NCBI GenBank assembly: GCA_035267185.1
Contig: DATFLY010000077.1
Span: 45,534 to 109,533 of the forward strand
Direction of reading: 5' to 3'
From: JAUIBE01 sp035267185
GTDB taxonomy: Bacteria > Pseudomonadota > Gammaproteobacteria > Xanthomonadales > SZUA-36
DNA: 64,000 bases
Below, one piece after another: positions 48,176 to 57,634 of this stretch. The notes under the pieces are model-generated. The model was not told where the DNA came from. It saw only the letters and a program-made list of their open reading frames with translations, and did not search any database. Numbering within the stretch: position 1 is the stretch's first letter; each line of letters begins with the position of its first letter. The position numbers were made by a program, and so were the translations under genes.

Positions 48176-49575
48176 TGACGCATCAATCAGAAATCGGGTT
48201 GGCTCTGAAAAATATCGTTGGCGCAGGACGGGTGAAATCCGACCCCGATTCACTGTTGCATTACGGCCGTGATACCTGCGACATGTTCGATGCGGCGCCC
48301 TCGCTGGTTGTCTTTCCATCGAGTACTGAAGAGATCAGGCAGATTGTCCTGCTCGCAAATCAGAAGTCTTTTCCACTGGTGCCATCGGGAGGCCGGACCG
48401 GGCTCAGCGGCGGGGCCACCGCTTCAAACGGGGAAGTCGTGGTATCCATGGAGCGCCTGAACAGAATCATTGACTGCGATGTTGCCAACCGAACCATTCG
48501 CTGCCAGGCCGGCGTTGTTACAGGCCGGATTCACCAGCAGGCAGAAGAAATGGGCCTTTACTACCCGGTTGATTATGCAGCCACCGGTTCCAGTCATATC
48601 GGTGGCAACATTGCCACCAATGCCGGAGGCAACCGGGTGATTCGCTATGGCATGACTCGCAATTGGGTGGCAGGGCTCGAGGTGGTCACGGGAAGGGGCG
48701 AGGTTTTGCAATTGGGTCGCGGACTGATGAAGGACAACAGTGGCTATGAGCTGCAGCAATTGTTGATCGGTTCCGAGGGAACGCTTGGGTTTATTACCGA
48801 AGCCACCATGCGGCTGACAAGGCCTCCCGGTGAGGTCAGCGTCATGGTGCTGGGTCTTGAAACGATCGAGAGCCTGTTGCCGGTATTGGAACGGTTTCAG
48901 GCAACCGTCACCGTCAACGCATTTGAGTTCTTCACCAGGCACACGCTGGTCCGCGTGATTGAAAGACATGGTTTGCAAAGGCCATTCGATGCAGATGCTG
49001 CGGTGTACGCGTTGATTGAATTCCAGTCAGGTTCAGGATCAGGGCGGGAAATTCAGTCTGCGTTGTCTGCATTTAAAACCTGCTCTGAAAAAGGGTGGGT
49101 GATTGATGGCGTGGTGAGTCAAAGCAATAAACAGGCTGCTGACCTGTGGCGGTTACGTGATGACATTTCCGGAACGCTTGCCCGGTGGCATCCCTACAAG
49201 AATGACCTGTCAGTGAAAATTTCCCGGGTGCCTGATTTTCTGAAGCAAGTCTCCAATTTGGTCGCACGCGACTACCCGGATTTTGAGGTGCTCTGGTATG
49301 GCCATATTGGTGATGGCAATGTGCATCTCAACATTCTCAAACCCGATGGAATGGACCTGGAAGCCTTCAAGGCACATTGTGCCCAGGTCAGTGAGCAGAT
49401 TTTTTCTGTCGTAGCAGAATTCAAAGGCAGCATTTCAGCTGAGCATGGCGTTGGCCTGCTCAAGAAAAGTCACCTGGGCAGCACCCGCTCAGAATCAGAA
49501 ATAGAACTGATGCGAACCATCAAGAAGTCCTTCGACCCTGGTGGACTGATGAATCCGGGTAAGGTTTTTAGCTGA
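48175..49575 (+). CDS. FAD-linked 2-hydroxyacid dehydrogenase (GlcD/D2HGDH-like)
   Basis: ATG at 48175 overlaps the kinase stop by one base. In 466 residues, the PP-loop FAD domain has VPSGGRTGLSGGATASNGE and GNIATNAGGNRVIRYGMTRN, and the C-terminal domain has WYGHIGDGNVHLNIL with the metal-binding His and SAEHGVGLLKKSHL. This fits D-2-hydroxyglutarate or D-lactate dehydrogenases. The acceptor could be the quinone pool. It may be transcribed with the deglycation pair, although a link in function is not evident. Confidence 0.9.
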   Translation: MTHQSEIGLALKNIVGAGRVKSDPDSLLHYGRDTCDMFDAAPSLVVFPSSTEEIRQIVLLANQKSFPLVPSGGRTGLSGGATASNGEVVVSMERLNRIIDCDVANRTIRCQAGVVTGRIHQQAEEMGLYYPVDYAATGSSHIGGNIATNAGGNRVIRYGMTRNWVAGLEVVTGRGEVLQLGRGLMKDNSGYELQQLLIGSEGTLGFITEATMRLTRPPGEVSVMVLGLETIESLLPVLERFQATVTVNAFEFFTRHTLVRVIERHGLQRPFDADAAVYALIEFQSGSGSGREIQSALSAFKTCSEKGWVIDGVVSQSNKQAADLWRLRDDISGTLARWHPYKNDLSVKISRVPDFLKQVSNLVARDYPDFEVLWYGHIGDGNVHLNILKPDGMDLEAFKAHCAQVSEQIFSVVAEFKGSISAEHGVGLLKKSHLGSTRSESEIELMRTIKKSFDPGGLMNPGKVFS

Positions 49576-49653
49576 AACCTTTAAATTTTTCGCTATAGTT
49601 AGTGAAGTGATACCGTCAAGGCGGCCCCCGGTTTTCCAGTCAGGGAAATTATT

Positions 49654-51150
49654 ATGAGAAGAAGAGCTTTCTGCACAAACGCAATCAGCGCGAGCGTTGT
49701 TGCTGCGCTTCCGGTGACGGCAAAACTGGCATTGGCCAATGCTACATCCCCGGTCCCGGCAGAGGTGCTGGCGGTGAGCGGGACGGGCGAGGAAGTTGCT
49801 CTTGAAGGCGCTGCTGTCAGGGAGCTTCGGGACAGCCTTGATGGATTGCTTTTACTCCGTGGTGATCAGGGTTATGAACTGGCCCGCCAGGTATGGAACG
49901 GCATGGTCGACAAACGGCCATCATTGATCGTTCAATGCCAAAACACCCAGGACGTCGTCAATGCTGTCACTTTTGCAGCCGACAGAGGGTTATTGCTATC
50001 GGTGAAAGGCGGGGGACACAGCTATCCGGGGAAATGTGTTGCAGATAATGGTCTGATGATTGACCTCGGTGCGATGCAACAAGTCACCGTTGACGCTGCA
50101 AATAAGACAGCCACCGCACAGGGTGGTGCTCTGCTGGGCCATCTCGACAGTGCAGCTTTGCCTCACAACCTGATTACAACCACGGGTGTTGTTTCGCATA
50201 CCGGGGTAGGCGGTTTCACCCTGGGCGGTGGAATGGGCCGAACCGACCGGGTGACCGGCCTGGCAGTAGACAACGTGCTTGGCGCCACCCTGGTCACTGC
50301 TGATGGCTCGGTACGCGAGTTGAATCATGAAAACGAGACTGAGCTGTTCTGGGGTATACGCGGTGGCGGTGGCAATTTTGGTATCACCACGCAATTTGAA
50401 TTTCAGCTGCATCCCTTCAACCCGGAAATTTATGGTGGAAGTATTTTCTATCCAGTCTCCGAGTTGAGAACGGTGCTTGAAAACTGGGCCGAAGTGAACG
50501 ATTCGCTGCCTGACGGTGCCAGCGTGGAACCACAGCTTTACCCGATATCCAGCGACGAGCAGGTGCTGGAGTTGCAACTCTACTTCACTGGCGATCATGC
50601 TGAGGGAGAAAGGGTATTTGCAGAGTTTGCAAAAGTTGGCAAACCCAATGGTGTCGACCTGGGGCTAAAGAAGTATGCCCAGGTCCAGACCATGTGGGAC
50701 CAGGGTACTGCCCATGGGCAGCTGAACTACATCAAGTCAGGACTTCTGCCAGCCCTGACACAAGGTGCCATTGACGCCATTGTTGAAAGTTACCAGGGTG
50801 AATTCCTGCCAGGCACATGGTTCCAGCACCTGGGTGGCGCGAGTGCAAGGATTGACCCCCAGGCAACTGCATTTCCACACCGGAAAGTGCAGAGCAACTA
50901 TGGAATTACCTCCACCTGGACAGACCCGTCAGAGTCTGAAGTGCGAATTGCCAAAATAAGGGAAATATACTCGGCAGTCCAGCCATACATGAAGGGTTTT
51001 TATACCAATCTCAATGAAGACGGGTTGACCAGGACTGAACGCAATTACGGGGTCAATTACGATCGGCTTCTTTCTATAAAAGACCATTATGACCCGACCA
51101 ACCTGTTCAGGCTGAACGCCAATATTGTACCGACGGAGAAAATGTCATGA
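49654..51150 (+). CDS. Tat-exported FAD oxidase with berberine-bridge (BBE) domain
   Basis: MRRRAFCTNAISASVVAALP is a Tat-like leader. The 498-residue protein has the PP-loop FAD motif LSVKGGGHSYPGKCVADNG, where the His can hold FAD covalently, then VVSHTGVGGFTLGGGMG, which lacks the second Cys anchor of double-linked enzymes, and a C-terminal BBE motif (RNYGVNYDRLLSIKDHYDPT). Oxidation of a sugar, alcohol or aromatic compound in the periplasm is likely. A 61-residue membrane protein overlaps its stop. Confidence 0.87.
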   Translation: MRRRAFCTNAISASVVAALPVTAKLALANATSPVPAEVLAVSGTGEEVALEGAAVRELRDSLDGLLLLRGDQGYELARQVWNGMVDKRPSLIVQCQNTQDVVNAVTFAADRGLLLSVKGGGHSYPGKCVADNGLMIDLGAMQQVTVDAANKTATAQGGALLGHLDSAALPHNLITTTGVVSHTGVGGFTLGGGMGRTDRVTGLAVDNVLGATLVTADGSVRELNHENETELFWGIRGGGGNFGITTQFEFQLHPFNPEIYGGSIFYPVSELRTVLENWAEVNDSLPDGASVEPQLYPISSDEQVLELQLYFTGDHAEGERVFAEFAKVGKPNGVDLGLKKYAQVQTMWDQGTAHGQLNYIKSGLLPALTQGAIDAIVESYQGEFLPGTWFQHLGGASARIDPQATAFPHRKVQSNYGITSTWTDPSESEVRIAKIREIYSAVQPYMKGFYTNLNEDGLTRTERNYGVNYDRLLSIKDHYDPTNLFRLNANIVPTEKMS

Positions 51151-51332
51151 AGCTCGGATCACTTCTGGCTTTTGTTATCTTCGTGCTGGTTGCATTCGCG
51201 CATCTGGCGCGGTTGGTCTACAGCGCGGATGTGACTGTGAATGAAACCATGATTCCAATGTGGGTCAGTGTTGCAGGGGTAATTGTGCCTTCACTGATTG
51301 CGATTTTGTTGTGGAGAGAGGGTGACCACTGA
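51147..51332 (+). CDS. Small two-helix membrane protein, coupled to the BBE oxidase
   Basis: ATGA overlap with the oxidase gene. The 61-residue protein has LLAFVIFVLVAFAHLARLVY and MWVSVAGVIVPSLIAILLW, two helices with a short loop. It might anchor or serve the oxidase. A hairpin terminator follows at 51362-51395. Confidence 0.65.
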   Translation: MKLGSLLAFVIFVLVAFAHLARLVYSADVTVNETMIPMWVSVAGVIVPSLIAILLWREGDH

Positions 51333-51361
51333 GTGACCAGGCAAATTCCTGGCTGGCTAAA

Positions 51362-51395
51362 AAAAGCCCAGGCCCCTTTCGGGACCTGGGTTTCT
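51362..51395. terminator. Rho-independent terminator, bidirectional
   Basis: CCCAGG-CCC pairs with GGG-A-CCTGGG around a CTTTC loop, with an A-run before and TTTCTT after. It lies between the convergent ends of 51147-51332 (+) and 51418-51864 (-). Confidence 0.85.
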
Positions 51396-51417
51396 TCTGG
51401 CTTTATTTCGGGTATTT

Positions 51418-51864
51418 CTAGCCGGTAGACATTGCATCAGCGCCCATCATGGCTGCGCCACCAAAAATTCCGGTGAGCACAAGACCAATCACGATGCTGA
51501 TTGCAATGATGACCAGTGCAACCAAAACGCCCTGACCAAATCCGATGGGTGTGCCGTCTGCAGTAGTGAGCTTGTTGCCATACCACCAGCCACCAAACGC
51601 AAGCCCTGCAACCCAACTGATGATGTTGGACATTCCGAACATGCTTCCCGAAGCATCCACGCCGACCACGACCGCTGCCAACGCACCAATCACCATCGTC
51701 ACCAGGTAAACGACGAACGTGAGTTTGTAGGCCTTACCGTATCCAAGGCTGGTCTTGACCACAAACTTGTTAGCCAGCATTAGAAACAGAGCGCCGATGA
51801 GTGCGGCAATTGCTGCACCGACGGCCGCCATGACCAGACCCATAAGGATTGCCATTATTCCCAT
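51418..51864 (-). CDS. Four-helix membrane protein, Gly/Ala-rich
   Basis: The 148-residue protein has four helices: MGIMAILMGLVMAAVGAAIA, LTFVVYLVTMVIGALAAVVV, IISWVAGLAFGGWWYGNKL and VLVALVIIAISIVIGLVLTG. The first is Gly/Ala-rich. No motif identifies it. Expression is separate from the neighbours (terminator at one end, divergent gene at the other). Confidence 0.7.
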   Translation of the reverse strand: MGIMAILMGLVMAAVGAAIAALIGALFLMLANKFVVKTSLGYGKAYKLTFVVYLVTMVIGALAAVVVGVDASGSMFGMSNIISWVAGLAFGGWWYGNKLTTADGTPIGFGQGVLVALVIIAISIVIGLVLTGIFGGAAMMGADAMSTG

Positions 51865-51973
51865 TTAAATTTCTCCCAGATTGAGTTTGTCGAGTTTATT
51901 TTTGTTATCAGGACGGGCGGGTATTTATTATACACCCGGGTTTATCTGGGGTGTTGTGAGGCATAATAAATTA

Positions 51974-52546
51974 ATGGACAACAAAGAAAATTCGAACTGG
52001 ATGAAGACCCTGCTCAATGAGCACCCCGCGCTTCTTGTATCTATTCTTTACGTATCCGCTTCGGCAATCGGGATGTTTTTTTCCTGGGACTTCCTGCGAC
52101 GGTTTGGCGTTAACGTGTTCCACTATTCCCAGCTGAGTGACTTCCTGCTGGTTTCACTGAAAGAACCGATTACCTGGTTGCTGGTATTCGCCGCGGTGTC
52201 TGCCATGCTCTTTGACAATGCAATGAGCCGACGCTACCAGAAAAAGGGAAAGCTTCGCTGGATGCGCTGGTATGGCAGCAATAGGTACCGTTCTGTTAAT
52301 TATCTTGTATCGGCTGGCATGATGGTTTTGTTTCTCTGGGTTTTTTCGGATCGGATTGCGGAAGAAACCATCCAAGGAAAAGGCGACTATGTAGAAGTGC
52401 AATTGGCAGATGATAGCGATCCAAAAAGCGCAATGCTGCTTGGCACGACAGGACAGTTTATTTTCCTTTACGATCCTGAAACAAAGGTCGTTGATATTCA
52501 CCCCAACGAGAACATCCAGACGATCACCATCAGGCCGTCAGAGTAG
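51974..52546 (+). CDS. Three-helix membrane protein with C-terminal beta domain
   Basis: I start at the ATG at 51974 (MDNKENSNWMKTLLNEHP); a longer frame upstream would run into the divergent promoter. Three helices (SILYVSASAIGMFFSWDF, TWLLVFAAVSAMLFDNA, YLVSAGMMVLFLWVFSDRI) are followed by 60 residues of strands (YVEVQLADDSDPKSAM, FIFLYDPETKVVDIHP). Unknown family; 190 residues. Confidence 0.65.
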   Translation: MDNKENSNWMKTLLNEHPALLVSILYVSASAIGMFFSWDFLRRFGVNVFHYSQLSDFLLVSLKEPITWLLVFAAVSAMLFDNAMSRRYQKKGKLRWMRWYGSNRYRSVNYLVSAGMMVLFLWVFSDRIAEETIQGKGDYVEVQLADDSDPKSAMLLGTTGQFIFLYDPETKVVDIHPNENIQTITIRPSE

Positions 52547-52700
52547 TCTTTGGAAAATCTCCGAAGCCGGGCGCTTTTTCAACGCCTCGACGGTGCGAAT
52601 AAAATAGAAGGTGACTTGACTCGTTCACCCTGAATCGGACTCTCATTTAGCCTAACATGGCAAGTTGCTAATTCGTTGCCGGGCCAGGAGGAGGTTGATC

Positions 52701-53756
52701 ATGACGTTTTTTAGTAAAGTTCTATACAGAACTAAAAATAGTTTTGTTCTAATCGCAATTGGGGTGGCAGCAATCAATATGTCCTTGCATGCAGATACGC
52801 TGGTGGTTCTAAACAAATCAGGTGCCAGCGCTTCACTGATTAACCTTGATTCCGGGGAAGAAGTGGCACGGGTGCCAACCGGCGACGGGCCACATGAGGT
52901 TGCAGTTTCACCCGATGGCACCACCGCGGTCGTCGGCAATTACGGAAATCCCGGTAAATCCCTGACGGTCATCGACATCGGTTCAGCCAGTGTAATCAGG
53001 ACCATCGAACTTGATCCCTGGTCCAGGCCCCATGGAATTGAATACCTGGGTGATGGCAACAGGGTCGCAGTGACTGTCGAAGCACAAAAAGCACTGATTG
53101 TCGTCGATGTCACCACCGCTGAAGTTGTTCAGGCTGTCGATACAGATCAACGGGTATCACACATGGTAGCCCTTGCGCCTGATGAAAAACGCGCATACGT
53201 TGCAAACATCGGCTCCGGGTCAATGACTGTAATCGACCTGGAAAAAGGCGAGCGGGTGGCCAACATTCCAACAGGGGCAGGAGCCGAAGGCATCACGGTG
53301 ACACCTGATGGCAAGCATGTGTGGGTGACCAACCGTGCCGATGACACCGTTTCTGTGATCGATACCGATTCGTTGGAAATCGTCAAATCTGTTCCCAGCG
53401 CTTCCTTCCCGATTCGCGCAAAGGCAACACCCGATGGAAAGTGGGTATTGGTAACCAATGCTCAATCAGACGAACTGGCAGTGTTTGATGCCAAAACCAT
53501 GGAAGAAATCAAGCGCATCAATATGAACGTCGAGGCCAAGGATGCGTCGGGCCGCCTGTTCGGCGATCAGTTCGGCGAAAGCTCAGTACCCATAGGCGTT
53601 CTCGTGGCGCCCGACAGTTCACGCGCATTCGTGGCCCATGCCAATTCCGACCTGATATCAATTGTTGATCTTCAAAGCTGGGAAATCACAGGTCATTTGC
53701 GCGGCGGTGAAGAGCCTGATGGCCTGGGATATTCACGGGTTGACGTCCGAAGATGA
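52701..53756 (+). CDS. Exported seven-bladed beta-propeller (YncE/NHL-like)
   Basis: ATG at 52701 has GGAGG ahead. The 351-residue protein has a leader (FVLIAIGVAAINMSLHA) and repeated blades of the YVTN type: TLVVLNKSGASASLINLD, VAVSPDGTTAVVGNYG, VALAPDEKRAYVANIGSGS, VTPDGKHVWVTNRADDTVS. Such proteins bind ligands or DNA in the periplasm or assist redox enzymes. Followed by another propeller protein, so they may act together. Confidence 0.88.
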   Translation: MTFFSKVLYRTKNSFVLIAIGVAAINMSLHADTLVVLNKSGASASLINLDSGEEVARVPTGDGPHEVAVSPDGTTAVVGNYGNPGKSLTVIDIGSASVIRTIELDPWSRPHGIEYLGDGNRVAVTVEAQKALIVVDVTTAEVVQAVDTDQRVSHMVALAPDEKRAYVANIGSGSMTVIDLEKGERVANIPTGAGAEGITVTPDGKHVWVTNRADDTVSVIDTDSLEIVKSVPSASFPIRAKATPDGKWVLVTNAQSDELAVFDAKTMEEIKRINMNVEAKDASGRLFGDQFGESSVPIGVLVAPDSSRAFVAHANSDLISIVDLQSWEITGHLRGGEEPDGLGYSRVDVRR

Positions 53757-53846
53757 GAAAAAAGCGACAGATTGCGCAATCACATGGAGGGTTGTTCGGT
53801 CCCCTACGCTGAATATCAATTATTACAATCTGTGTGGGGCAGAAGA

Positions 53847-55142
53847 ATGAGAAAAATCATCCTGGCGTTAAGCCTTTGGATGCTGGCGCCTTATGTGCTG
53901 GCTGAACAAACCTTTCTTTATGCTGTTGATGTGGGTAACCGGCCGAACCCGCCATGGCAGGTCATCAAATATGACGCTGACGGTGGCAATCCCGAAGTTT
54001 TCATCAGTACCAACCTGAATCGTCCCCAGGACATCGTTTTCCTGGAGGATCGTGGCACAGCAATCGTTTCCAACCTGGGTGGCAACAACATCACCGAACA
54101 CGATGCCGAAACGGGTGAATTCATCCGTACATTTGCTTCAGTTCCAGGAGGACCAACCCGCATGGAAATCGGGCCAGACGGACTCCTGTACGTTTTGCAG
54201 TGGAATGGCAACGGCAGGGTCCTGCGCTATCAGCTCAATGGCACCCTTGCCGGTGAATTCACAAGCGTTGGAGTTGCAAACGCCATTGGCCTGGACTGGG
54301 ACAACCAGGGCAATCTCTATGTCGCCTCGTTCCAAAGCCAGCTTGTCAGGCGCTATGACAGCAACGGCAATGACCAGGGCCTGTTTATTTCCAGCAATCT
54401 TGGTGGGCCAACCAATATCTTTTTTCAGGACAACGGCGACATGATCGTCCTGGACTGGAGCGGCAACAGCATTAAGCGATTCAATTCAAACGGTTCTTTC
54501 CAGGAGACGCTGGCATTTGTAGGGCAGCCGGAAGGCGTTGAGTTTCTCGATGATGGTGGGTTTCTTGTTGGCGCCGGTACGGCTGGATCAGTCAGGCAGT
54601 ATGACGAAGATGGTAATTATGTCGGCGACCTGGTGGCTGGTGGTTCGGGTGGCCTGGCAACGCCAAATGGTCTCCGTTTCAGAACAGTGGAAGGCGACCC
54701 GGATCCGGTTTTTAACATCAACTCCGGCTTGAACGATGCCTGGTTTAACGCTGCAACGGCGGGTCAGGGTGCTTTTGTCACTGTCTTCCCGGACCGAGGC
54801 GAGATTTTCATTGCGGTGTTTACTTATGACACGGAGCGGCCATCCTCGGACGTCACGGCAATCCTGGGTGAGCCGGGCCATCGCTGGTTTACAGCATTTG
54901 GCTCTTATACAGATGACATGGCAGTGCTGGATATTGAACTGACCGAGGGTGGTGTTTTCGATATGGGCACGCCGGCACCAACCCAGACTCAGAATTATGG
55001 AACGTTGACTGCGATATTTGCAGATTGTGAAAATCTTTTGCTCAGCTACGACATTCCGTCTCTCGGGCTGATGGGTGACATACCGATGACCCGCATTGCA
55101 CTGGACAACGTCGCACGTTGTGAAGCGCTTGCGACGCAATAA
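53847..55142 (+). CDS. Exported NHL/SMP-like beta-propeller with marine-type C-terminal module
   Basis: ATG at 53847 (MRKIILALSLWMLAPYVLA, signal peptide). Of 431 residues, 20-290 are propeller blades (LNRPQDIVFLEDRGTAIVSN, MEIGPDGLLYVLQWNGNG, VEFLDDGGFLVGAG). From about 295, NSGLNDAWFNAATAGQGAFV, IFIAVFTYDTERP and LDNVARCEAL form a separate module which, from memory, terminates many secreted proteins of marine Gammaproteobacteria. Its role is unknown; the propeller may bind polymer or metal. Confidence 0.83.
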   Translation: MRKIILALSLWMLAPYVLAEQTFLYAVDVGNRPNPPWQVIKYDADGGNPEVFISTNLNRPQDIVFLEDRGTAIVSNLGGNNITEHDAETGEFIRTFASVPGGPTRMEIGPDGLLYVLQWNGNGRVLRYQLNGTLAGEFTSVGVANAIGLDWDNQGNLYVASFQSQLVRRYDSNGNDQGLFISSNLGGPTNIFFQDNGDMIVLDWSGNSIKRFNSNGSFQETLAFVGQPEGVEFLDDGGFLVGAGTAGSVRQYDEDGNYVGDLVAGGSGGLATPNGLRFRTVEGDPDPVFNINSGLNDAWFNAATAGQGAFVTVFPDRGEIFIAVFTYDTERPSSDVTAILGEPGHRWFTAFGSYTDDMAVLDIELTEGGVFDMGTPAPTQTQNYGTLTAIFADCENLLLSYDIPSLGLMGDIPMTRIALDNVARCEALATQ

Positions 55143-55163
55143 GCGGATCAGAATGAAAATCCG

Positions 55164-55345
55164 TCAGGCACGGTCAACCCTGGCTGCATAACAGCCCTGG
55201 CCCGCGTTGTGAACGTGCAAATCGCTGCAGGCCTTGTCAGCGAACAGCGTTTGAATCAGCCCTTCAAGGGCTTCGCCTTCGATCACTTCGGCATCGAGCA
55301 TCATTCCGTTGTCCTCAAATTTGTGCGCTGGCCACAATCGGACCC
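55164..55345 (-). pseudogene. C-terminal relic of a DUF1203 gene
   Basis: The leftward frame reads LWPAHKFEDNGMMLDAEV, EALEGLIQTLFADKACSD and LHVHNAGQGCYAARVDRA before a stop at 55164. This matches the ending of DUF1203 proteins (about 150 residues). The first two-thirds are missing and no start lies at the right place. It covers most of the 302-bp gap between two rightward genes. The family call is from memory. Confidence 0.6.
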
Positions 55346-55444
55346 TTAAGCAGAATGGAGTTCGCTTCGAACAGGACCTATAGGCTATTGTTCCCCGTGC
55401 CGCTGCATGATACTTTTGCGGCCCCGCGAAACGCAGGCAACATA

Positions 55445-57538
55445 ATGAACCGAAACATATTTTTTACCCTTGTACTTCTCCTGTCACTGGCACTGACTGC
55501 CTGTGATACCCAGTCTCCCTCAACAACTTCAGAATCTGACCAGGCGCAGGCCGATACCATGGAAACACCCGCAGAGCCCGAGGTCGAGGTCACAGCAGAA
55601 CCACCAGAGCTGATTGATCGGAGCGTCCTGTTCGGTAATCCGGAACGGTTCCAGGGACGCCTGAGTCCCGATGGATCGATGATGAGTTTCCGCGCACCTC
55701 TCGATGGCGTCATGAATGTCTGGGTGGGTGAACGTGGTGATTTTGACAGCGTTCGGCCAATCACCAACGACACCGGCCGTGGAATTCCGATTCATTTCTG
55801 GGCATTGGACAGCAAGCACGTGTTCTACACCCGTGATGAAGGCGGAGATGAGAACTTCCATCTTTATTCCGTTGATCTCGAAAGTGGTGAGATTACTGAC
55901 CTGACACCTTACGCGGGCGTCCAGGCACAGGTGCTTGCGCAGAGTGAAGATCACCCCGGCATCGTGGTGGTCGGCATCAATGACCGGGATCCTCAATGGC
56001 ACGATGTCTACAGTGTTGACCTGGCAACGGCAGAGCGCACGCTGTTGGCCGAGGCCACTGGTTTTGCACAGATCCTGGTCGACAATGCATTACAGGTCCG
56101 GTTGGCAGTTCAGCCAACACCCAGTGGTGGTTTCAACATCATGCAAAAGGACGGCGAAGAGTGGAACATGCTGTTTGAAGTGCCGCCGGAAGATGCCCAG
56201 ACCACTGGCGTACTCGGATTCGATGAGGCCAATGAAGGCATCTACATGCTCGACAGCCGTGGACGCAACACGGCCGCACTGGTGCATATGAAACTTGAAG
56301 ACCTCTCAACCGAGGTTGTTGCTGAATCAGACCAGGTGGATATCACCAGCGTGATCATTGATCCGCGTTCACATATGCCCATCGCCTATGCCGAAGATCA
56401 GATTCGTCCTGTTTACAAATCATTGAGCCCCGAGATGGTTGATATCATCGACAACCTCAACAGCCAGTTGAGTGGGGGTTCACAGATCCTTGCCCAGTCA
56501 CTGGACAATCGCTACTGGACGGTCTACACCGACGAGAGTGATCGCTCACCCATCTACAAGGTATTCGATACCGCGACTGGTGAACTCGAAGAGCTGTTCG
56601 TGACCAACTCCGCGTTAAATGACTACAACCTGGCGAAGATGCACGGTGTGGTAATCCAGTCCCGTGACGGAATGGATCTTGTCAGTTACCTGACTTTACC
56701 CGTTGAGTCCGATCCTGATGGAGATGCCCGGCCTGCCGAACCAGTACCGATGGTGATGCTGGTTCATGGCGGCCCGTGGGGACGTGATGTCTACGGTTTT
56801 AACGGCACCGCACAGTGGCTCGCAAACCGTGGTTATGCGGTCTTACAGGTCAACTTCAGGGCTTCTACCGGTTTCGGCAAGAACTTCCTCAATGCAGGCA
56901 ACAAGGAATGGGCTGCGGCCATGCACAACGATCTCCTTGATGCCAAGTACTGGGCGGTCGAAGAAGGCATCACCGAAGCGGACAAGGTCGCCATCATGGG
57001 CGGCAGTTACGGCGGTTATGCAACGCTGGTTGGCCTGACCTTCACACCCGATGAGTTCGCCTGTGGTGTTGACATCGTGGGCCCGTCCAACCTGGTGACC
57101 CTGATGGAATCCATCCCGCCTTACTGGGAATCATTCCGCAGAATTTTCGCCAACGCGATTGGCGATATGGAAACCGAGGAAGGCATGTCCCTCCTGGTTG
57201 AGCGCTCCCCTCTGACCAACGTGGATAACATCACCAAGCCACTTCTTATTGGCCAGGGAGCAAACGACCCCAGGGTCAAGCAGGCGGAGTCTGACCAGAT
57301 CGTCGAGGCCATGAAAGCCAAGGACATCCCGGTGACTTATGTTCTGTATCCGGATGAAGGCCATGGCTTCCAGAAGCCGGAGAACAATCTCTCCTTCTTC
57401 GCGGTGGCAGAAGCGTTCCTGGCGGAATGCCAGGGTGGTCGCTACCAGGAGCTGGGTGACGATTTCGAAAATTCCAGCATCCAGGTTCCGCACGGTGCGG
57501 AATATGTACCGGGTGTGGCTGAAGCGCTGGAACTCTGA
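55445..57538 (+). CDS. S9 prolyl-oligopeptidase-family lipoprotein
   Basis: ATG at 55445 (MNRNIFFTLVLLLSLALTAC) gives a lipobox; the mature 678 residues begin with a T/E/P-rich linker, then a beta-propeller (FQGRLSPDGSMMSFRAPLDG to about 400) and the catalytic alpha/beta-hydrolase. VMLVHGGPWGRDVYGFN is the oxyanion strand, IMGGSYGGYATLVGLTF has the Ser near 520, GANDPRVKQAESDQ the Asp and YPDEGHGFQKPEN the His. It should act on peptides at the cell surface or in the periplasm (dipeptidyl/acyl-peptidase type). Confidence 0.93.
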   Translation: MNRNIFFTLVLLLSLALTACDTQSPSTTSESDQAQADTMETPAEPEVEVTAEPPELIDRSVLFGNPERFQGRLSPDGSMMSFRAPLDGVMNVWVGERGDFDSVRPITNDTGRGIPIHFWALDSKHVFYTRDEGGDENFHLYSVDLESGEITDLTPYAGVQAQVLAQSEDHPGIVVVGINDRDPQWHDVYSVDLATAERTLLAEATGFAQILVDNALQVRLAVQPTPSGGFNIMQKDGEEWNMLFEVPPEDAQTTGVLGFDEANEGIYMLDSRGRNTAALVHMKLEDLSTEVVAESDQVDITSVIIDPRSHMPIAYAEDQIRPVYKSLSPEMVDIIDNLNSQLSGGSQILAQSLDNRYWTVYTDESDRSPIYKVFDTATGELEELFVTNSALNDYNLAKMHGVVIQSRDGMDLVSYLTLPVESDPDGDARPAEPVPMVMLVHGGPWGRDVYGFNGTAQWLANRGYAVLQVNFRASTGFGKNFLNAGNKEWAAAMHNDLLDAKYWAVEEGITEADKVAIMGGSYGGYATLVGLTFTPDEFACGVDIVGPSNLVTLMESIPPYWESFRRIFANAIGDMETEEGMSLLVERSPLTNVDNITKPLLIGQGANDPRVKQAESDQIVEAMKAKDIPVTYVLYPDEGHGFQKPENNLSFFAVAEAFLAECQGGRYQELGDDFENSSIQVPHGAEYVPGVAEALEL

Positions 57539-57570
57539 TTATTCCGAAAACCAGTTAACAGTTTTAATCA

Positions 57571-57612
57571 AAAAAAATGGCCGGCAACCTCAACAGTTGC
57601 CGGCCATCTTAT
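57571..57612. terminator. Strong terminator between the S9 peptidase and pilin-like genes
   Basis: ATGGCCGGCAAC and GTTGCCGGCCAT form a perfect 12-bp stem with a 7-base loop. A run of eight A on the left gives a U-tract on the minus strand, so it primarily ends the leftward pilin-like transcript; on the plus strand the tail is weaker. Confidence 0.9.
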
Positions 57613-57634
57613 TGGTGAAATGAGAAATCTGGCC

